62,419 bases of DNA from CBDUQN01 sp965369375 (GCA_965369375.1 CBDUQN010000009.1:1-62419), one strand, 5' to 3'. Shown: positions 43,515 to 52,623, counted from the stretch's first letter. Numbers and translations are program-made. The notes: generated by a model from the sequence alone, not told the origin.

Positions 43515-44639
43515 TTACAGATGCGCTTCTGAGAGCACCGCGTCGTACACCGATTCGATCGCGTTGACCATCTTCTCGGCGCCATAGAGCTCCCGGACCA
43601 TATCCCGGCCCCTGCCGCCCATTCTCTCTGCTAGCTCGGGATCGAGGAGAAGCCGAGAGATTTTTGTTATGAACTGCGCCGAATAACCAGGCGGTACGGT
43701 GTAACCGTTCTCGCCGTCGGTGATCACTTCGGGAACCCCTCCAACCGAGGTGGCTACCACTGCAAGCGCCGCCGCCTGTGCTTCGAGGATCGTAAGCGGC
43801 AGCCCTTCCGAATCCGAGGAAAGAACAAAGAGATCGAGAGCCCCGAGGAAGAGCGGCACATCCGGTGTCGGGCCGATTATCGATACTCTTTCACGCAATC
43901 CGAGCTCGCCGATCCGTGCGCGCAGCGATTGTTCGAGCTTCCCTTCACCGAGGATTGCGACGTGCGCGTCGGGGACGTCCTCACGCAGGCGGGGAAGCAT
44001 ATCGATGAGCAACGCATGGTTCTTTACCGGAACGAGCCGGCCGATCGTTCCTATGATCGTGCCCGATTCGGGAAGACCGAAACGCGAGCGGCATTCGGAT
44101 TTCGGTGGGAGATTCTCGTACTCGGCCGTCCGGATGCTGTTCGGTATCGTAATAAAGCGCGGGCCGAGATCGGGGAAACGCATAAAGTAGGAATTCCTTA
44201 CACTCTCTGAGACGCATATAACCCTGCGGGCCTGTCGCATCAGGTAAGGGTAGAGGCGGCGGTAGAGGCCCGGCATGAGCGCCGGCAGGTACGGGCGATG
44301 TGCGGTGCGAACGATCGGAACCCGAATCCCTCCGAGCGCGGCTGCGAGCGTTCCCCAGAACGCCCCGGGCGCTCCATGCAGGTGGATGAGATCGATCCGT
44401 CGCCTGCGGATCAGGCGGGCTAGCTTCCAGAAGGCGCTCACGTCACCACGGTGTCGTTTCCCGAGAAGAAACACCTTTCCCCCGGCCGCCGCGATCGTTT
44501 CGATCAGATCACCTCCGCCGGTGAGCGAACAGACGAGGTGCCGGTACCGTTCACCCTTCGATAGATGAACGATCGTCTCGATCTGACGTTCCGCCCCGCC
44601 ACGATAGAGTGAATAAATGACATGTAGAATGGCACGCAT
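43515..44639 (-). CDS. GT4-family glycosyltransferase
   Basis: A 374-residue GT-B glycosyltransferase; ATG 44639 begins the usual ILHVIYSLYRGGAERQ strand-loop, so the longer frame reaching 44831 is rejected. The C-terminal donor site carries GRLVPVKNHALLIDML and the E-x7-E motif (SSDSEGLPLTILEAQA). It should use an NDP-sugar to build a cell-surface glycan or glycolipid. No other glycan gene is next to it; the two large membrane proteins at 6.5 and 10 kb could belong to the same general process. Confidence 0.9.
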   Translation of the reverse strand: MRAILHVIYSLYRGGAERQIETIVHLSKGERYRHLVCSLTGGGDLIETIAAAGGKVFLLGKRHRGDVSAFWKLARLIRRRRIDLIHLHGAPGAFWGTLAAALGGIRVPIVRTAHRPYLPALMPGLYRRLYPYLMRQARRVICVSESVRNSYFMRFPDLGPRFITIPNSIRTAEYENLPPKSECRSRFGLPESGTIIGTIGRLVPVKNHALLIDMLPRLREDVPDAHVAILGEGKLEQSLRARIGELGLRERVSIIGPTPDVPLFLGALDLFVLSSDSEGLPLTILEAQAAALAVVATSVGGVPEVITDGENGYTVPPGYSAQFITKISRLLLDPELAERMGGRGRDMVRELYGAEKMVNAIESVYDAVLSEAHL

Positions 44640-44687
44640 AATCGCTAGTGATACCACAATGGCAGGGTGAAGTGAAATGAATTCCCT

Positions 44688-44716
44688 TTGATTCAGACGG
44701 CCGGCGCGGGTACAAT
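44688..44716 (+). promoter_or_regulatory. promoter of pyk
   Basis: TTGATT (44688-44693), a 17-base spacer and TACAAT (44711-44716) lie 50 bases before the pyk ATG, which has GGGAGG upstream. Confidence 0.55.
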
Positions 44717-44766
44717 CGGCATGGACTATTAATGCCGTAATCCTGTTAATACCGGGAGGAAAAAAT

Positions 44767-46188
44767 ATGAGGAGAGCGAAGATCGTCTGCACGATCGGGC
44801 CCGCGTCGCGGGACGAAGAGACGATCGTCAAATTGATTGACGCAGGAATGAACGTGGCGCGCCTGAACTTCTCTCATGGCGAGCATGAGGAGCACCGCGA
44901 GGTCTATGAGCGTGTCAGGAGGCTCAGTGATCGGGTGGCTATCATCCAGGATCTGAGCGGCCCCAAGATACGCGTCGGGGAGATAGACGGCGGGGAAATG
45001 AGACTCGTCGACGGCGGGACACTCACGCTGACGACGGGCGAAGTGGGCGGGAGGGACGAGGTCGTGCAGGTGTTGTACGATAAGCTGCCGTCCGATGTGA
45101 AACCCGGCGATAATATTTACCTCGCCGACGGGATCATTCACCTCGAAGTGGAGGGCATCACGGGGGCCGATGTCTCGTGCCGTATCATTAATGGGGGTGT
45201 TTTGAGCTCGCGAAAGGGGCTCAACCTGCCGGGCGTTACGCTCAGCGCGCCGTCATTGACCGAGAAAGATCGGATCGATCTCGATTTCGGCATGAAGCTC
45301 GGCGTCGACGCTGTCGCGCTCTCTTTCGTTCGAAACGCAGCCGAAGTCGGCGTGTTGCGGGATCTGCTCGATGAAAAGGGCTCCGCAGCCTGGATCATTG
45401 CCAAGATCGAAAAGCGGGAGGCGCTCGAGCAGATCGACGAGATTATCGAAGCAGCCGACGCCGTTATGATCGCGCGGGGTGACCTCGGTGTAGAGATATC
45501 AACGGAAGAGGTTCCCCTGGTGCAAAAGTCGATTATCGTGAAATGTCTCGGCAGGGGAAAACCGGTGATAACGGCGACGCAAATGCTCGAATCGATGGTG
45601 ACCTCGGAGCGGCCGACGAGAGCGGAGGCGAGCGATGTCGCCAATGCCGTTCTGGATGGAACGGATGCCGTGATGCTGTCCGCGGAAACGGCCATCGGTA
45701 GATACCCGATCGAGGCTGTGCGGATAATGGACAGGATAATAAGAAAGGTAGAGGAATACGGCGGAAGGCCGGCATTGCTCTTCGAAGAGGGTCCAGATTC
45801 GCGGCGAGTGGATGAACGCGGGGAACAGGATGCGGGCACGATTGTCGATGCTGTTTGCGCGGGGGCGGTTAAAGTTGCGGATGAGCTCGGAGCATCAGCG
45901 ATTGCGACACTCACGCATACGGGCAGGACGGCGCGCCTGCTGTCGCGTTACCGGCCCCGTGTCCCGATCCTCGCCCTGACCGATTCTGTGTCGGCCGCGA
46001 AGCAGGTGTCACTCTTGTGGGGTGTCGAGGCCATTCCCGTCGATAGAATCAGGGAGATTGAAGAGATCATAGCCATTGTCAGGGAGAAGATGCGCTCCGC
46101 AGGATATAGCGGAAGGATTGTGATGACCGCCGGCATTCCGACGAAGGAGAAGAAGCCGACGAACACGGCCCACGTAGTCGAAATTTGA
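44767..46188 (+). CDS. pyk: pyruvate kinase
   Basis: A 473-residue pyruvate kinase that makes pyruvate and ATP from phosphoenolpyruvate and ADP. The N-terminus RRAKIVCTIGPASRD binds the nucleotide, the catalytic IIAKIEKREALE and VMIARGDLGVEI segments are complete, and the C-terminal allosteric domain is present (DALA-like effector loop ATLTHTGRTARLLSRYRPRVP). The length is standard. It forms a glycolytic pair of opposite direction with the PckA encoded at 50.6 kb. Confidence 0.96.
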   Translation: MRRAKIVCTIGPASRDEETIVKLIDAGMNVARLNFSHGEHEEHREVYERVRRLSDRVAIIQDLSGPKIRVGEIDGGEMRLVDGGTLTLTTGEVGGRDEVVQVLYDKLPSDVKPGDNIYLADGIIHLEVEGITGADVSCRIINGGVLSSRKGLNLPGVTLSAPSLTEKDRIDLDFGMKLGVDAVALSFVRNAAEVGVLRDLLDEKGSAAWIIAKIEKREALEQIDEIIEAADAVMIARGDLGVEISTEEVPLVQKSIIVKCLGRGKPVITATQMLESMVTSERPTRAEASDVANAVLDGTDAVMLSAETAIGRYPIEAVRIMDRIIRKVEEYGGRPALLFEEGPDSRRVDERGEQDAGTIVDAVCAGAVKVADELGASAIATLTHTGRTARLLSRYRPRVPILALTDSVSAAKQVSLLWGVEAIPVDRIREIEEIIAIVREKMRSAGYSGRIVMTAGIPTKEKKPTNTAHVVEI

Positions 46189-46439
46189 GTTAAAATATTT
46201 TACTCGCCGAACAGGATCGTCAATTTTTTTGACGGTTAGTGTTATGCGGGGTGTCGTTGGATTCCGGCGATATTCCGTCACTTATGCAGAAAAGCTCCCT
46301 AATCGTGAGAGCGTCGAATATATTTATTTAACAGAAGTTACGCTTGTTATCCACGATTTTTCCGGTGCCTTCTCCAATCGGATTCAGGGCAGGGGAAGTC
46401 CGGATTTCTCATTGGCATAATACTTGTATTATTATAAGG

Positions 46440-46612
46440 GTTTAGAAGCCAAGTTTGAGCCCGCGGTTTTCCTTATTGTTCGGGGACCCCCCCCATTGTT
46501 AAGGGAATAGGCTTAAAGCTCGGCGTCGCGATCCGAAGGAGGCATGGGCAGCAAGATAGCAGTAAACCTTCGGGACCTTTAAGGGTGGGTATAGCAGCGC
46601 CCACCCTTTATT
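46440..46612 (+). ncRNA. candidate structured small RNA with intrinsic terminator
   Basis: A 543-base gap follows pyk. In it a set of consistent stems was found by eye: TTTGAGCC (46454-46461) with GGCTTAAA (46510-46517), nested TTTCCTTA (46468-46475) with TAAGGGAA (46500-46507) capped by a G/C-rich GGGG...CCCC, then TCCGAAGG (46532-46539) with CCTTCGGG (46567-46574), and finally a strong terminator at 46581. The only downstream gene is on the other strand, so it would be a stand-alone RNA and not a leader. A weak promoter-like TTGGCA...TATAAG lies at 46412-46438. The class is unknown; it loosely recalls 6S RNA in length and in a CTTAAAG segment, but this is not enough to name it. Confidence 0.5.
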
Positions 46613-46617
46613 ATTTC
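46581..46617 (+). terminator. intrinsic terminator of the small RNA candidate
   Basis: AAGGGTGGG (46581-46589), a ten-base loop and CCCACCCTT (46600-46608) form a perfect 9-bp stem followed by TTATTATTT. It is the strongest terminator hairpin in this gap. Confidence 0.78.
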
Positions 46618-46731
46618 CCCCGCAACCGGCAATAAATCAACGTTTCAAACCAGCACGGCCGCTGAGCAAGCGGGCTAGGCCGGATGCTCTGAAGCAAATG
46701 GGAGCCACCGTTTGAGGGGAGCAAACATGTC

Positions 46732-47226
46732 CTACCGCTTGCGCGATCTCTTCTGTATCGGTCCGAATCCGACTATATCCTCTATGCCGCCGGTGCGCTT
46801 CCCCTTCGGTTTGAATATCGCCTCGACCGGAATGCCGATGGCCACGTCCTCGGGGTCTATTCCTTCGATGTAGTGAATAAGGCCTCCATCGGTGCCGTCG
46901 ATCCGTACCATGGCGAGGATGCGGGGCGCGCTCTTGCTCGAGCCGTCCATATTCTTGAACGAGATCGTAAAGCTCTCGATAAAGCCCATCGTTCCCACAT
47001 CGATGTACTTGTCGATCTTCGCCATGCAGCGGTCGCAGTAGATCTTGGGCGGAACAAACGAAACGTCACACGGCGCGCAGTATGTCGCGAGAAAGGTTCC
47101 CTTGTCCATGATCGTTCTGAAGAACTTCTCGCCCGCATGCCCGTACGTGTAGACGAAGTTGACGGGGATGTTTCCTTCCCAGTAAGTGGGTTTCATTGTA
47201 TTCGTGAGTTTCTCTGTAATTGCCAT
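46732..47226 (-). CDS. DUF35 OB-fold/zinc-ribbon protein (thiolase partner)
   Basis: A 164-residue protein of the DUF35 family, which works as an accessory subunit of thiolase-fold enzymes. The N-terminal zinc-ribbon is intact: CAPCDVSFVPPKIYCDRC near residue 50. The C-terminal half is an OB fold (MGFIESFTISFK, ILAMVRIDGTDGGLIHYI). The ribosome site is GAGAACGAGAGA (weak). It is the last gene of the thiolase/DUF35 operon and follows a second DUF35 gene by 28 bases. In known complexes the OB fold closes the acyl-CoA site of the partner. Confidence 0.87.
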   Translation of the reverse strand: MAITEKLTNTMKPTYWEGNIPVNFVYTYGHAGEKFFRTIMDKGTFLATYCAPCDVSFVPPKIYCDRCMAKIDKYIDVGTMGFIESFTISFKNMDGSSKSAPRILAMVRIDGTDGGLIHYIEGIDPEDVAIGIPVEAIFKPKGKRTGGIEDIVGFGPIQKRSRKR

Positions 47227-47254
47227 CTCTCGTTCTCCTTTTTTGATTTTTCAT

Positions 47255-47818
47255 CTATCGCTTGTGCGTCTTTTTCGATTTGGCTTTTTTCTTCGCCGGT
47301 GCGCGAAGCGGTTTGAAGTAAAGGATATCGATGATGGAGCCTGTGCGTTCTTCAGGCTTCTTCCAAACCGCCTTGACCTTCATGCCGCGCTTGATGTCAT
47401 CGGGATCGACCTCGCCGAGCATGTGCATGATGCCCATGCCCTTCGAAGCGCCGTCTATCTCGATGACGGCCGGAATGAGCGGCCCCTCGCTCGGTTTGCG
47501 GCGCGAAGCGTCCCAGTTGACCCAGCAAACACTCCAGGTGTTGATGATTCCAGTATCCTTTACCTCGAGCCATTCGTCGGAAGGACGGAAGCACAGTTCG
47601 CAGAACATGCGCGGCGGGAGCATGATGCGGTTGCACTTGTAGCAGACCCGCGCTATGATCCGGCCGTTTTTGAGCTCGGCAAGGTACCGTCCGATCGCCA
47701 CGCCGTCGTCCCAGGCGTAGGCGAGGTTGGGTTCCCAGGAGGTCGAGAGAACCTTTCCCTTTTTGATGTCGGAAGCACTAAGCGGAGTTCCTCCGAGTTC
47801 ATAGTCTTCCAGCTTCAT
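47255..47818 (-). CDS. second DUF35 OB-fold/zinc-ribbon protein
   Basis: A 187-residue DUF35 protein. The ribbon has two CxxC pairs, CYKC and CELC, in RVCYKCNRIMLPPRMFCELC near residue 60, and the OB fold follows (TGIINTWSVCWVNWD; PAVIEIDGASKGMGIMHML). The N-terminal 50 residues are longer than in the first copy, and the C-terminus is a lysine-rich tail (AKKKAKSKKTHKR). It lies downstream of the thiolase-like genes, so each thiolase-fold protein may have its own DUF35 partner. Confidence 0.87.
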   Translation of the reverse strand: MKLEDYELGGTPLSASDIKKGKVLSTSWEPNLAYAWDDGVAIGRYLAELKNGRIIARVCYKCNRIMLPPRMFCELCFRPSDEWLEVKDTGIINTWSVCWVNWDASRRKPSEGPLIPAVIEIDGASKGMGIMHMLGEVDPDDIKRGMKVKAVWKKPEERTGSIIDILYFKPLRAPAKKKAKSKKTHKR

Positions 47819-47923
47819 TTTCCAATCTCCTTTGAAAGCGTATTCCTGTTCATCTTGAATCTCATCTATCCTCTTCGGCCCGCCGGGGATTTCGAGGATC
47901 CGGCATGGCCGCCGCTCGCATGG

Positions 47924-49087
47924 CTAATTTCTCATTACGACAACCGTTCCCACCTGCATCAGATCTCCCCACGCCTGCGCGAGACCGGTGCGCGGCCTGC
48001 CGGGCACCTGTCTCTTGCCCGCTTCTCCTCGGAGCTGGAGGAATATCTCGATGATCTTCATGAGACCGGTGGCCGCGATCGGGTTACCGACGCCGAGCGC
48101 TCCTCCCGAGGGGCAGATCGGCATTCTGCCATCACGCTGCGTGACACCGTCGGCGGTGAGCTGCGGGGCCTCGCCGCGTCCGCAGAGCATGAGTCCCTCC
48201 ATGTGATGGAGCTCCTTGTAATCGAATGGATCGTACGGTTCGGCGACATGGATCTCCTTGTGAGGCTCCGTGATGCCGGCCATGTCGTACGCCATGCGCG
48301 CGGCGGTCTCGACGTAGGTCGGATAGCAGAGATCCCTCGTACCCCAGTATGCCGTATCGAGCGAGAAGCCCACACCGTCGATCCAGACGGGCTTGTCGGT
48401 GAGGCGGCGCGCGACGCGCTCGCTCGCGAGCACGATGGCCGCCGCGCCGTCGGAGGCGGGGCTTACATCGAGTCGCTGAACCGGCCAGGCGAGCGTTTCC
48501 GAATTGAGAACATCCTCGACGGTGAGATCCGCGCCCAACTGGGCGGATGGATGATCGAGGGCGTTTTTCTTGTTCTTGACCGAGACGAGAGCGATATCTT
48601 TCTTCGAGATTCCGTACGTAGTCATGTATCGGTTCATCTCGAGGGCGAAAATCCAGAGCAGGGTGGGCTTGAGCGGCTGCTCGGTCGTATGATCGAAGAT
48701 CGTTATAAACGCTCCCGCCGGGTGCGGATAGCAAGAGGACATCTTCTCCTCGGTGACGACGAGGCAGATATCGGCCATGCCGCTCGCCACGTGGAACCAG
48801 CCGTGTATCGGGCTGAAGATTCCCGTTCCGCCGCCGACGTAGTGGCGCATGTATGGTTTTCGCAGGCCTCCCGCCCCGTCGATGAGGTATTCACCGTTCA
48901 TGTGAACGCCGTCGAATGCGTCGGGAGCGGTTCCCAGTGTTACTGTGTCGACCTGATCGATTGTGATTTCGCAGGAGTCGAGCGCCATTTTCGTAGCCTG
49001 CCAGGCAAGCTCCTTCGGCGTTTCCTGCGCGCGCCGCACAAACTTGGTGATGCCGGCGCCGACTATTGCAACCTTTCTGTATCCCAT
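47924..49087 (-). CDS. thiolase-fold protein without the thiolase cysteine, copy 1
   Basis: A 387-residue SCP2/thiolase-family protein; ATG 49087 has a GGAGGT ribosome site. The position of the acyl-accepting cysteine (usually in a CASG segment) reads MRHYVGGGTGIFSP, without cysteine, and the C-terminal CxG cysteine is in CPSGGALGVGNP where the family's His is Asn. The third motif is YDPFDYKELHHMEGLMLCG, with Tyr in place of the catalytic His. This combination recalls Ltp2-type steroid side-chain aldolases, which act with DUF35 partners. A retro-aldolase or another acyl-CoA C-C lyase activity is likelier than thiolysis. Confidence 0.8.
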   Translation of the reverse strand: MGYRKVAIVGAGITKFVRRAQETPKELAWQATKMALDSCEITIDQVDTVTLGTAPDAFDGVHMNGEYLIDGAGGLRKPYMRHYVGGGTGIFSPIHGWFHVASGMADICLVVTEEKMSSCYPHPAGAFITIFDHTTEQPLKPTLLWIFALEMNRYMTTYGISKKDIALVSVKNKKNALDHPSAQLGADLTVEDVLNSETLAWPVQRLDVSPASDGAAAIVLASERVARRLTDKPVWIDGVGFSLDTAYWGTRDLCYPTYVETAARMAYDMAGITEPHKEIHVAEPYDPFDYKELHHMEGLMLCGRGEAPQLTADGVTQRDGRMPICPSGGALGVGNPIAATGLMKIIEIFLQLRGEAGKRQVPGRPRTGLAQAWGDLMQVGTVVVMRN

Positions 49088-49101
49088 CGTGGGTAAACCT
49101 C

Positions 49102-50250
49102 CTACATGTTCGAAAGAATTGCGACAGCTCCAGTCGCGGTCGGAATGCCGCGCCATGTCTGTGCGAGTCCAACTGTTACGTCCGGGATCTGTCTCGTGCC
49201 GGCTTCGCCGCGCAGCTGATCGACGAGCTCGAGTATCTTGTGGGCGCCGGAAGCCTCGAAGAGGTGGCCGACACCGAGAGCGCCGCCCGAGACGTTGATC
49301 GGGAACTCTCCCGTTATGGCGGTGACACCCGTCTCTACTAAATGTGCGGCCTCACCGGGCATGCAGAACTTGAGCGCTTCCATGTGCTGGAGTTCCTTGT
49401 ACGAGTAATCGTCCGAGATCTCGGCGAAGTCTATCTCCGCCACGGGATTGTTGATACCCGCCATCCGGTAGGCCATCTCGGCCGCGAGACCCGCATATGC
49501 CGCTTCTCCCCAATCGCGCATCTCGAGGGTCGGCGTGTCGGAGCACCATCCGATCCCCTCGACCCAGATCGGCATGGCGGAAAGGGTTCTCGCCGTTTCC
49601 TCGTTTGCCAGAACGGCAACTACGGCCCCGTCGGCATGCGGTGCGATGTCGAGCCGATGGATCGGAAGCGAGATGGGCTCGGAGCTCAGGACATCGAACA
49701 TCTCGATATCAGCGCCGTGCGCCGCATAAGGGTTGTGCATGGCGTTGCTCTTGTTTTTCACGACGACATTGGCTATCTGCTCGGCCGATGTGCACGTTTC
49801 GAACATGTACCGTGTCATTTCGAGACCCGCTATCGCGTGCGGTGACTCGCGGAGCGGCCTGTTGTAGACGGGATCGAAGGCGAAACCGACGAGCTCGTCC
49901 AGGTTCTTCATGTTCGAAGCCTTGCTGTGTGCCTCGATCGCAACCGTCTTGAAGGCCCCCGTCATGATCATCATACATCCGGTGGCGAAAGCATGGAGAA
50001 AATCACCGGGAATGGTGTGCGTCGGCTTGAGCACGGCGCCGATCTGGTCGGGGCAGTATTCATCGGCGATACTGTACCCCTCCATGAAATCCTCGGCCGC
50101 CGTAACGAAGCCGTCGATCTCGCTCGGCTCGAGCCCGGCATCGGTGTATGCCTTGCGGGCCGCCTCGAAGATCAGTTCCCTGAAAGATACATCGGGTGTG
50201 ATCGGCCTGAAGCCCGTCGTCCCGATGCCCACAATGGCAACTCTTTTCAT
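49102..50250 (-). CDS. thiolase-fold protein without the thiolase cysteine, copy 2
   Basis: A 382-residue thiolase-family protein; ATG 50250 with GAGG six bases upstream is taken, though ATG 50253 or GTG 50262 are possible. The nucleophile region reads TIPGDFLHAFATGCMMIM: the cysteine there is out of register. The third motif is ISDDYSYKELQHMEALKFC with no His, while the C-terminal SGGALGVGHLFEASG keeps its His. It is the first gene of the four-gene operon and 14 bases before copy 1. The two may form a heteromeric complex with the DUF35 proteins. Confidence 0.8.
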   Translation of the reverse strand: MKRVAIVGIGTTGFRPITPDVSFRELIFEAARKAYTDAGLEPSEIDGFVTAAEDFMEGYSIADEYCPDQIGAVLKPTHTIPGDFLHAFATGCMMIMTGAFKTVAIEAHSKASNMKNLDELVGFAFDPVYNRPLRESPHAIAGLEMTRYMFETCTSAEQIANVVVKNKSNAMHNPYAAHGADIEMFDVLSSEPISLPIHRLDIAPHADGAVVAVLANEETARTLSAMPIWVEGIGWCSDTPTLEMRDWGEAAYAGLAAEMAYRMAGINNPVAEIDFAEISDDYSYKELQHMEALKFCMPGEAAHLVETGVTAITGEFPINVSGGALGVGHLFEASGAHKILELVDQLRGEAGTRQIPDVTVGLAQTWRGIPTATGAVAILSNM

Positions 50251-50588
50251 CATATACCTCACCCCTCATTTAAAGGCGTTAGGTTGAGCCAATTGATGTT
50301 GCCGCTCTCGAAAAGCATAGAGGGCCTGGCAAGAGGCGCCTATATGACGAGCAGCGGTGCGCTTTCTTCGCTGGTTTGATTACGTGACCCCGGTCGCGCG
50401 TGGCCACGGCTAACTAGTACGCTGATACCCGATTACGTTTGGAATCGGCTGGCGCCGGACACCCGGAAAACGCGCCGAACCCACCCGTCTCGGGTAAAGT
50501 GCTTCGGCAGCATCTCATATAGTGTGATATACTGCAAGGGGAAAGTTCGGGCTGCAGCGGCCCGGCGTGCCAGGGGCAGAGGAACTCT
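50251..50588. other. 338-base divergent intergenic stretch
   Basis: The gap between the thiolase/DUF35 operon (minus) and pckA (plus) shows no supported gene. It holds an extended -10 promoter for pckA (50525-50533) and the leader of the thiolase operon, for which no promoter could be placed with confidence. Confidence 0.5.
50525..50533 (+). promoter_or_regulatory. extended -10 promoter of pckA
   Basis: TGATATACT matches an extended -10 element (TGnTATAaT) about 55 bases before the proposed TTG start. No -35 match is visible at the usual distance, as is common for this class. Confidence 0.42.
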
Positions 50589-52595
50589 TTGCTGCGCTTT
50601 GACATGGGGGCTCCGATGCATTACATTGAGGCTTGGAGCCGCTTCGCCCGCTTGCTCGAAGGAGATGTGTTGAATCACAGCATCGCGACGCTGACAAGGG
50701 ACCTTGTCGACGAGATTGTGGAATCGGCCGTCGCGAACGGTCATTTCTTCGATGATCCGGCCTTGATTCGCAAGCTTGCTCTCGAGGACCGCATTACGCT
50801 CGAAGCCCGGGGTACGAGGGACACGCTGACCCGTTACGGCAGCCCCGCCTTCATATCGCATATCACGAACCGTTCGGCGGCCTTTACCGAAGTCTTCTTA
50901 GCCGAACCCGACGAGCGCCAGTCGAAGATCCTCAAGGCCGCAGCGGACTATATCCTCGATTCAGGCGCCGAGCTCCTCGCCATGGACAAGATGATCGGGC
51001 TGCACCCCGAGCACCGGCATCACTGCAGGACGATAGTGACAAAACCCTATGCAAAGCTTCTCGTTATGTGGGACAAGCTGATTTTCGATCTCCCCCCCGG
51101 TATGGCAAACGAGCCCCCCGACCAGATTCAACTCATGATCCCGGAATGGGCCGGGTACGCTAAGCGGCGGGGATTGCCGCCGGTGATCATACTGGTGGAT
51201 GCCGTGAATCGAGTGACATTCGTCCTCGGATCCGATTATTTCGGCGAAGTCAAGAAGGGGCACCTCCGCATGGCGATGTACATGGAGAAGATGAAGTTCA
51301 AGGGAGGGCACGGCGGCGGCCTCGGTGTTCATGCGGGCGGCAAGATCATCCGCGCGAAAAACGGTTCGAACGGGCGCATCGAGGACAAGGGGACCCTCTT
51401 CTTCGGCCTCAGCGGAACCGGCAAGACAACCCTATCGGTGCATCCCTTCTGGCTCGACACCGATGCGGGCGAATCGGTAATTATCAGGCAGGACGATTTC
51501 TTCGTGCTGTCCGACGACGGCGCAGCCTTCGGGACCGAGGACAACGCATATATAAAAACCGAAGGGCTCGAGGGCGAGGGGCAGCCGCTCCTCTATGCGG
51601 GGGCGACGGGACCGCATGCAGTACTCGAAAACGTCTATGTCGATCCCAAGAGCGGCGAACCGGATTTCTTCCGCTACGATCACCCCTATGCGCCGGGGGG
51701 ACGATGCTTCAACGGAAGGGGCATCGTCATACGAAGAGAGCTCGATTACACCGACGAGAAGGTCGATCTCGATACCGTTGATATCATCTTCTTTATCACG
51801 AGGCGGGAGACGCTCGTGCCTCCCGTGGCCCGGCTCAACACGGAGCAGGCGGCCGCGTTTTTTATGCTCGGTGAGTCGATACTCACTTCGGCCGCCGATC
51901 CTACAAAGGCCGGTCTCTCGGTGAGGGAAGTCGGCACCAATCCTTTTATCGTCGGCTCGAAAGGCGAAGAGGGAAACATTTTCTACGATATTTTGAAAAA
52001 AAACCCCGGCATCCAGTGCTTCCTTCTCAATACCGGCGGCTTCGGCGGGAGAAAATACGACCGGAGCTTCGAGCGCCTCGATTCGGCCGAATCCCTTGGA
52101 AAGGTCCACCGATTTCTCGAGGGTGAAAATCACCCGGACATCGGGCAGCTCGTTGAACTGGAGCTTCGCGACGGCACGAGGGCCTCTTTCAAGATTGCGT
52201 TTATCCGGTATGAGGTATTCCACAACTACCGGCGCCTCGGATCCCGCAGCAATCTCAAATCGGTCGTCGAAGGTGTAGAGATGGGGCGGATCCCGGGCAC
52301 CGAGGTTGAGCTCGTTGAGATGGGGGTGCTCGCGGGACAAAAGATACGCATTCAGGACTCGGCCGCGATCATCCGCGAGATAGCGCGCGCGTGTGTCGAA
52401 TGGAAACGTGACGAGTACTGGGGATACGAGGTGCCCGCCTCGATCCCCGGTTTCGATCTCGGCCGCTTCGATCCGGCCCGCTACTACTCGCCCACCGAGA
52501 TCAGGATGATCGACCAGGCGCTGCGCGCCGAGCGGCAGACATGGCTGAGAAGCTTCGGCGATCTCGATCCCACCATCGTCGGCGCTCTCGATTGA
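50589..52595 (+). CDS. pckA: ATP-dependent phosphoenolpyruvate carboxykinase-like protein (long form)
   Basis: A protein of up to 668 residues; TTG 50589 has GAGGAA just upstream, while ATG 50604 has no ribosome site. The P-loop FFGLSGTGKTTLS near residue 277 and the SDYFGEVKKGHLRMAM strand are those of the ATP-type PckA family. It is over 100 residues longer than E. coli PckA and diverges in the metal-site loops (VHAGGK before the P-loop; RQDDFF after it), so the exact substrate needs care. The usual role is interconversion of oxaloacetate and phosphoenolpyruvate. The following heparinase-like gene starts 28 bases later. Confidence 0.8.
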   Translation: MLRFDMGAPMHYIEAWSRFARLLEGDVLNHSIATLTRDLVDEIVESAVANGHFFDDPALIRKLALEDRITLEARGTRDTLTRYGSPAFISHITNRSAAFTEVFLAEPDERQSKILKAAADYILDSGAELLAMDKMIGLHPEHRHHCRTIVTKPYAKLLVMWDKLIFDLPPGMANEPPDQIQLMIPEWAGYAKRRGLPPVIILVDAVNRVTFVLGSDYFGEVKKGHLRMAMYMEKMKFKGGHGGGLGVHAGGKIIRAKNGSNGRIEDKGTLFFGLSGTGKTTLSVHPFWLDTDAGESVIIRQDDFFVLSDDGAAFGTEDNAYIKTEGLEGEGQPLLYAGATGPHAVLENVYVDPKSGEPDFFRYDHPYAPGGRCFNGRGIVIRRELDYTDEKVDLDTVDIIFFITRRETLVPPVARLNTEQAAAFFMLGESILTSAADPTKAGLSVREVGTNPFIVGSKGEEGNIFYDILKKNPGIQCFLLNTGGFGGRKYDRSFERLDSAESLGKVHRFLEGENHPDIGQLVELELRDGTRASFKIAFIRYEVFHNYRRLGSRSNLKSVVEGVEMGRIPGTEVELVEMGVLAGQKIRIQDSAAIIREIARACVEWKRDEYWGYEVPASIPGFDLGRFDPARYYSPTEIRMIDQALRAERQTWLRSFGDLDPTIVGALD

Positions 52596-52623
52596 TCGCA
52601 CTTCAGGTAAAGACGGAGAAATC

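Noticed and set aside
44640..44831. Longer start for the glycosyltransferase
   Set aside because: The extra 64 residues do not resemble the family, and the frame passes through the pyk promoter region; the GT-B fold begins at 44639.
46218..46234. CGTCAA...TTGACG hairpin just after pyk
   Set aside because: The T-run lies in the loop and not after the stem, so it is not a convincing terminator.
46510..46580. SRP (4.5S) RNA core
   Set aside because: A CCGAAGGAGGCA segment recalls the GGAAGGAAGCAG of SRP RNA, but the asymmetric loop and pairing partners are missing.
47186..49096. 636-codon open frame on the plus strand across the thiolase/DUF35 genes
   Set aside because: Its protein has no family features, and the minus-strand genes beneath it are clearly real; it is an antisense artefact of high-GC codons.
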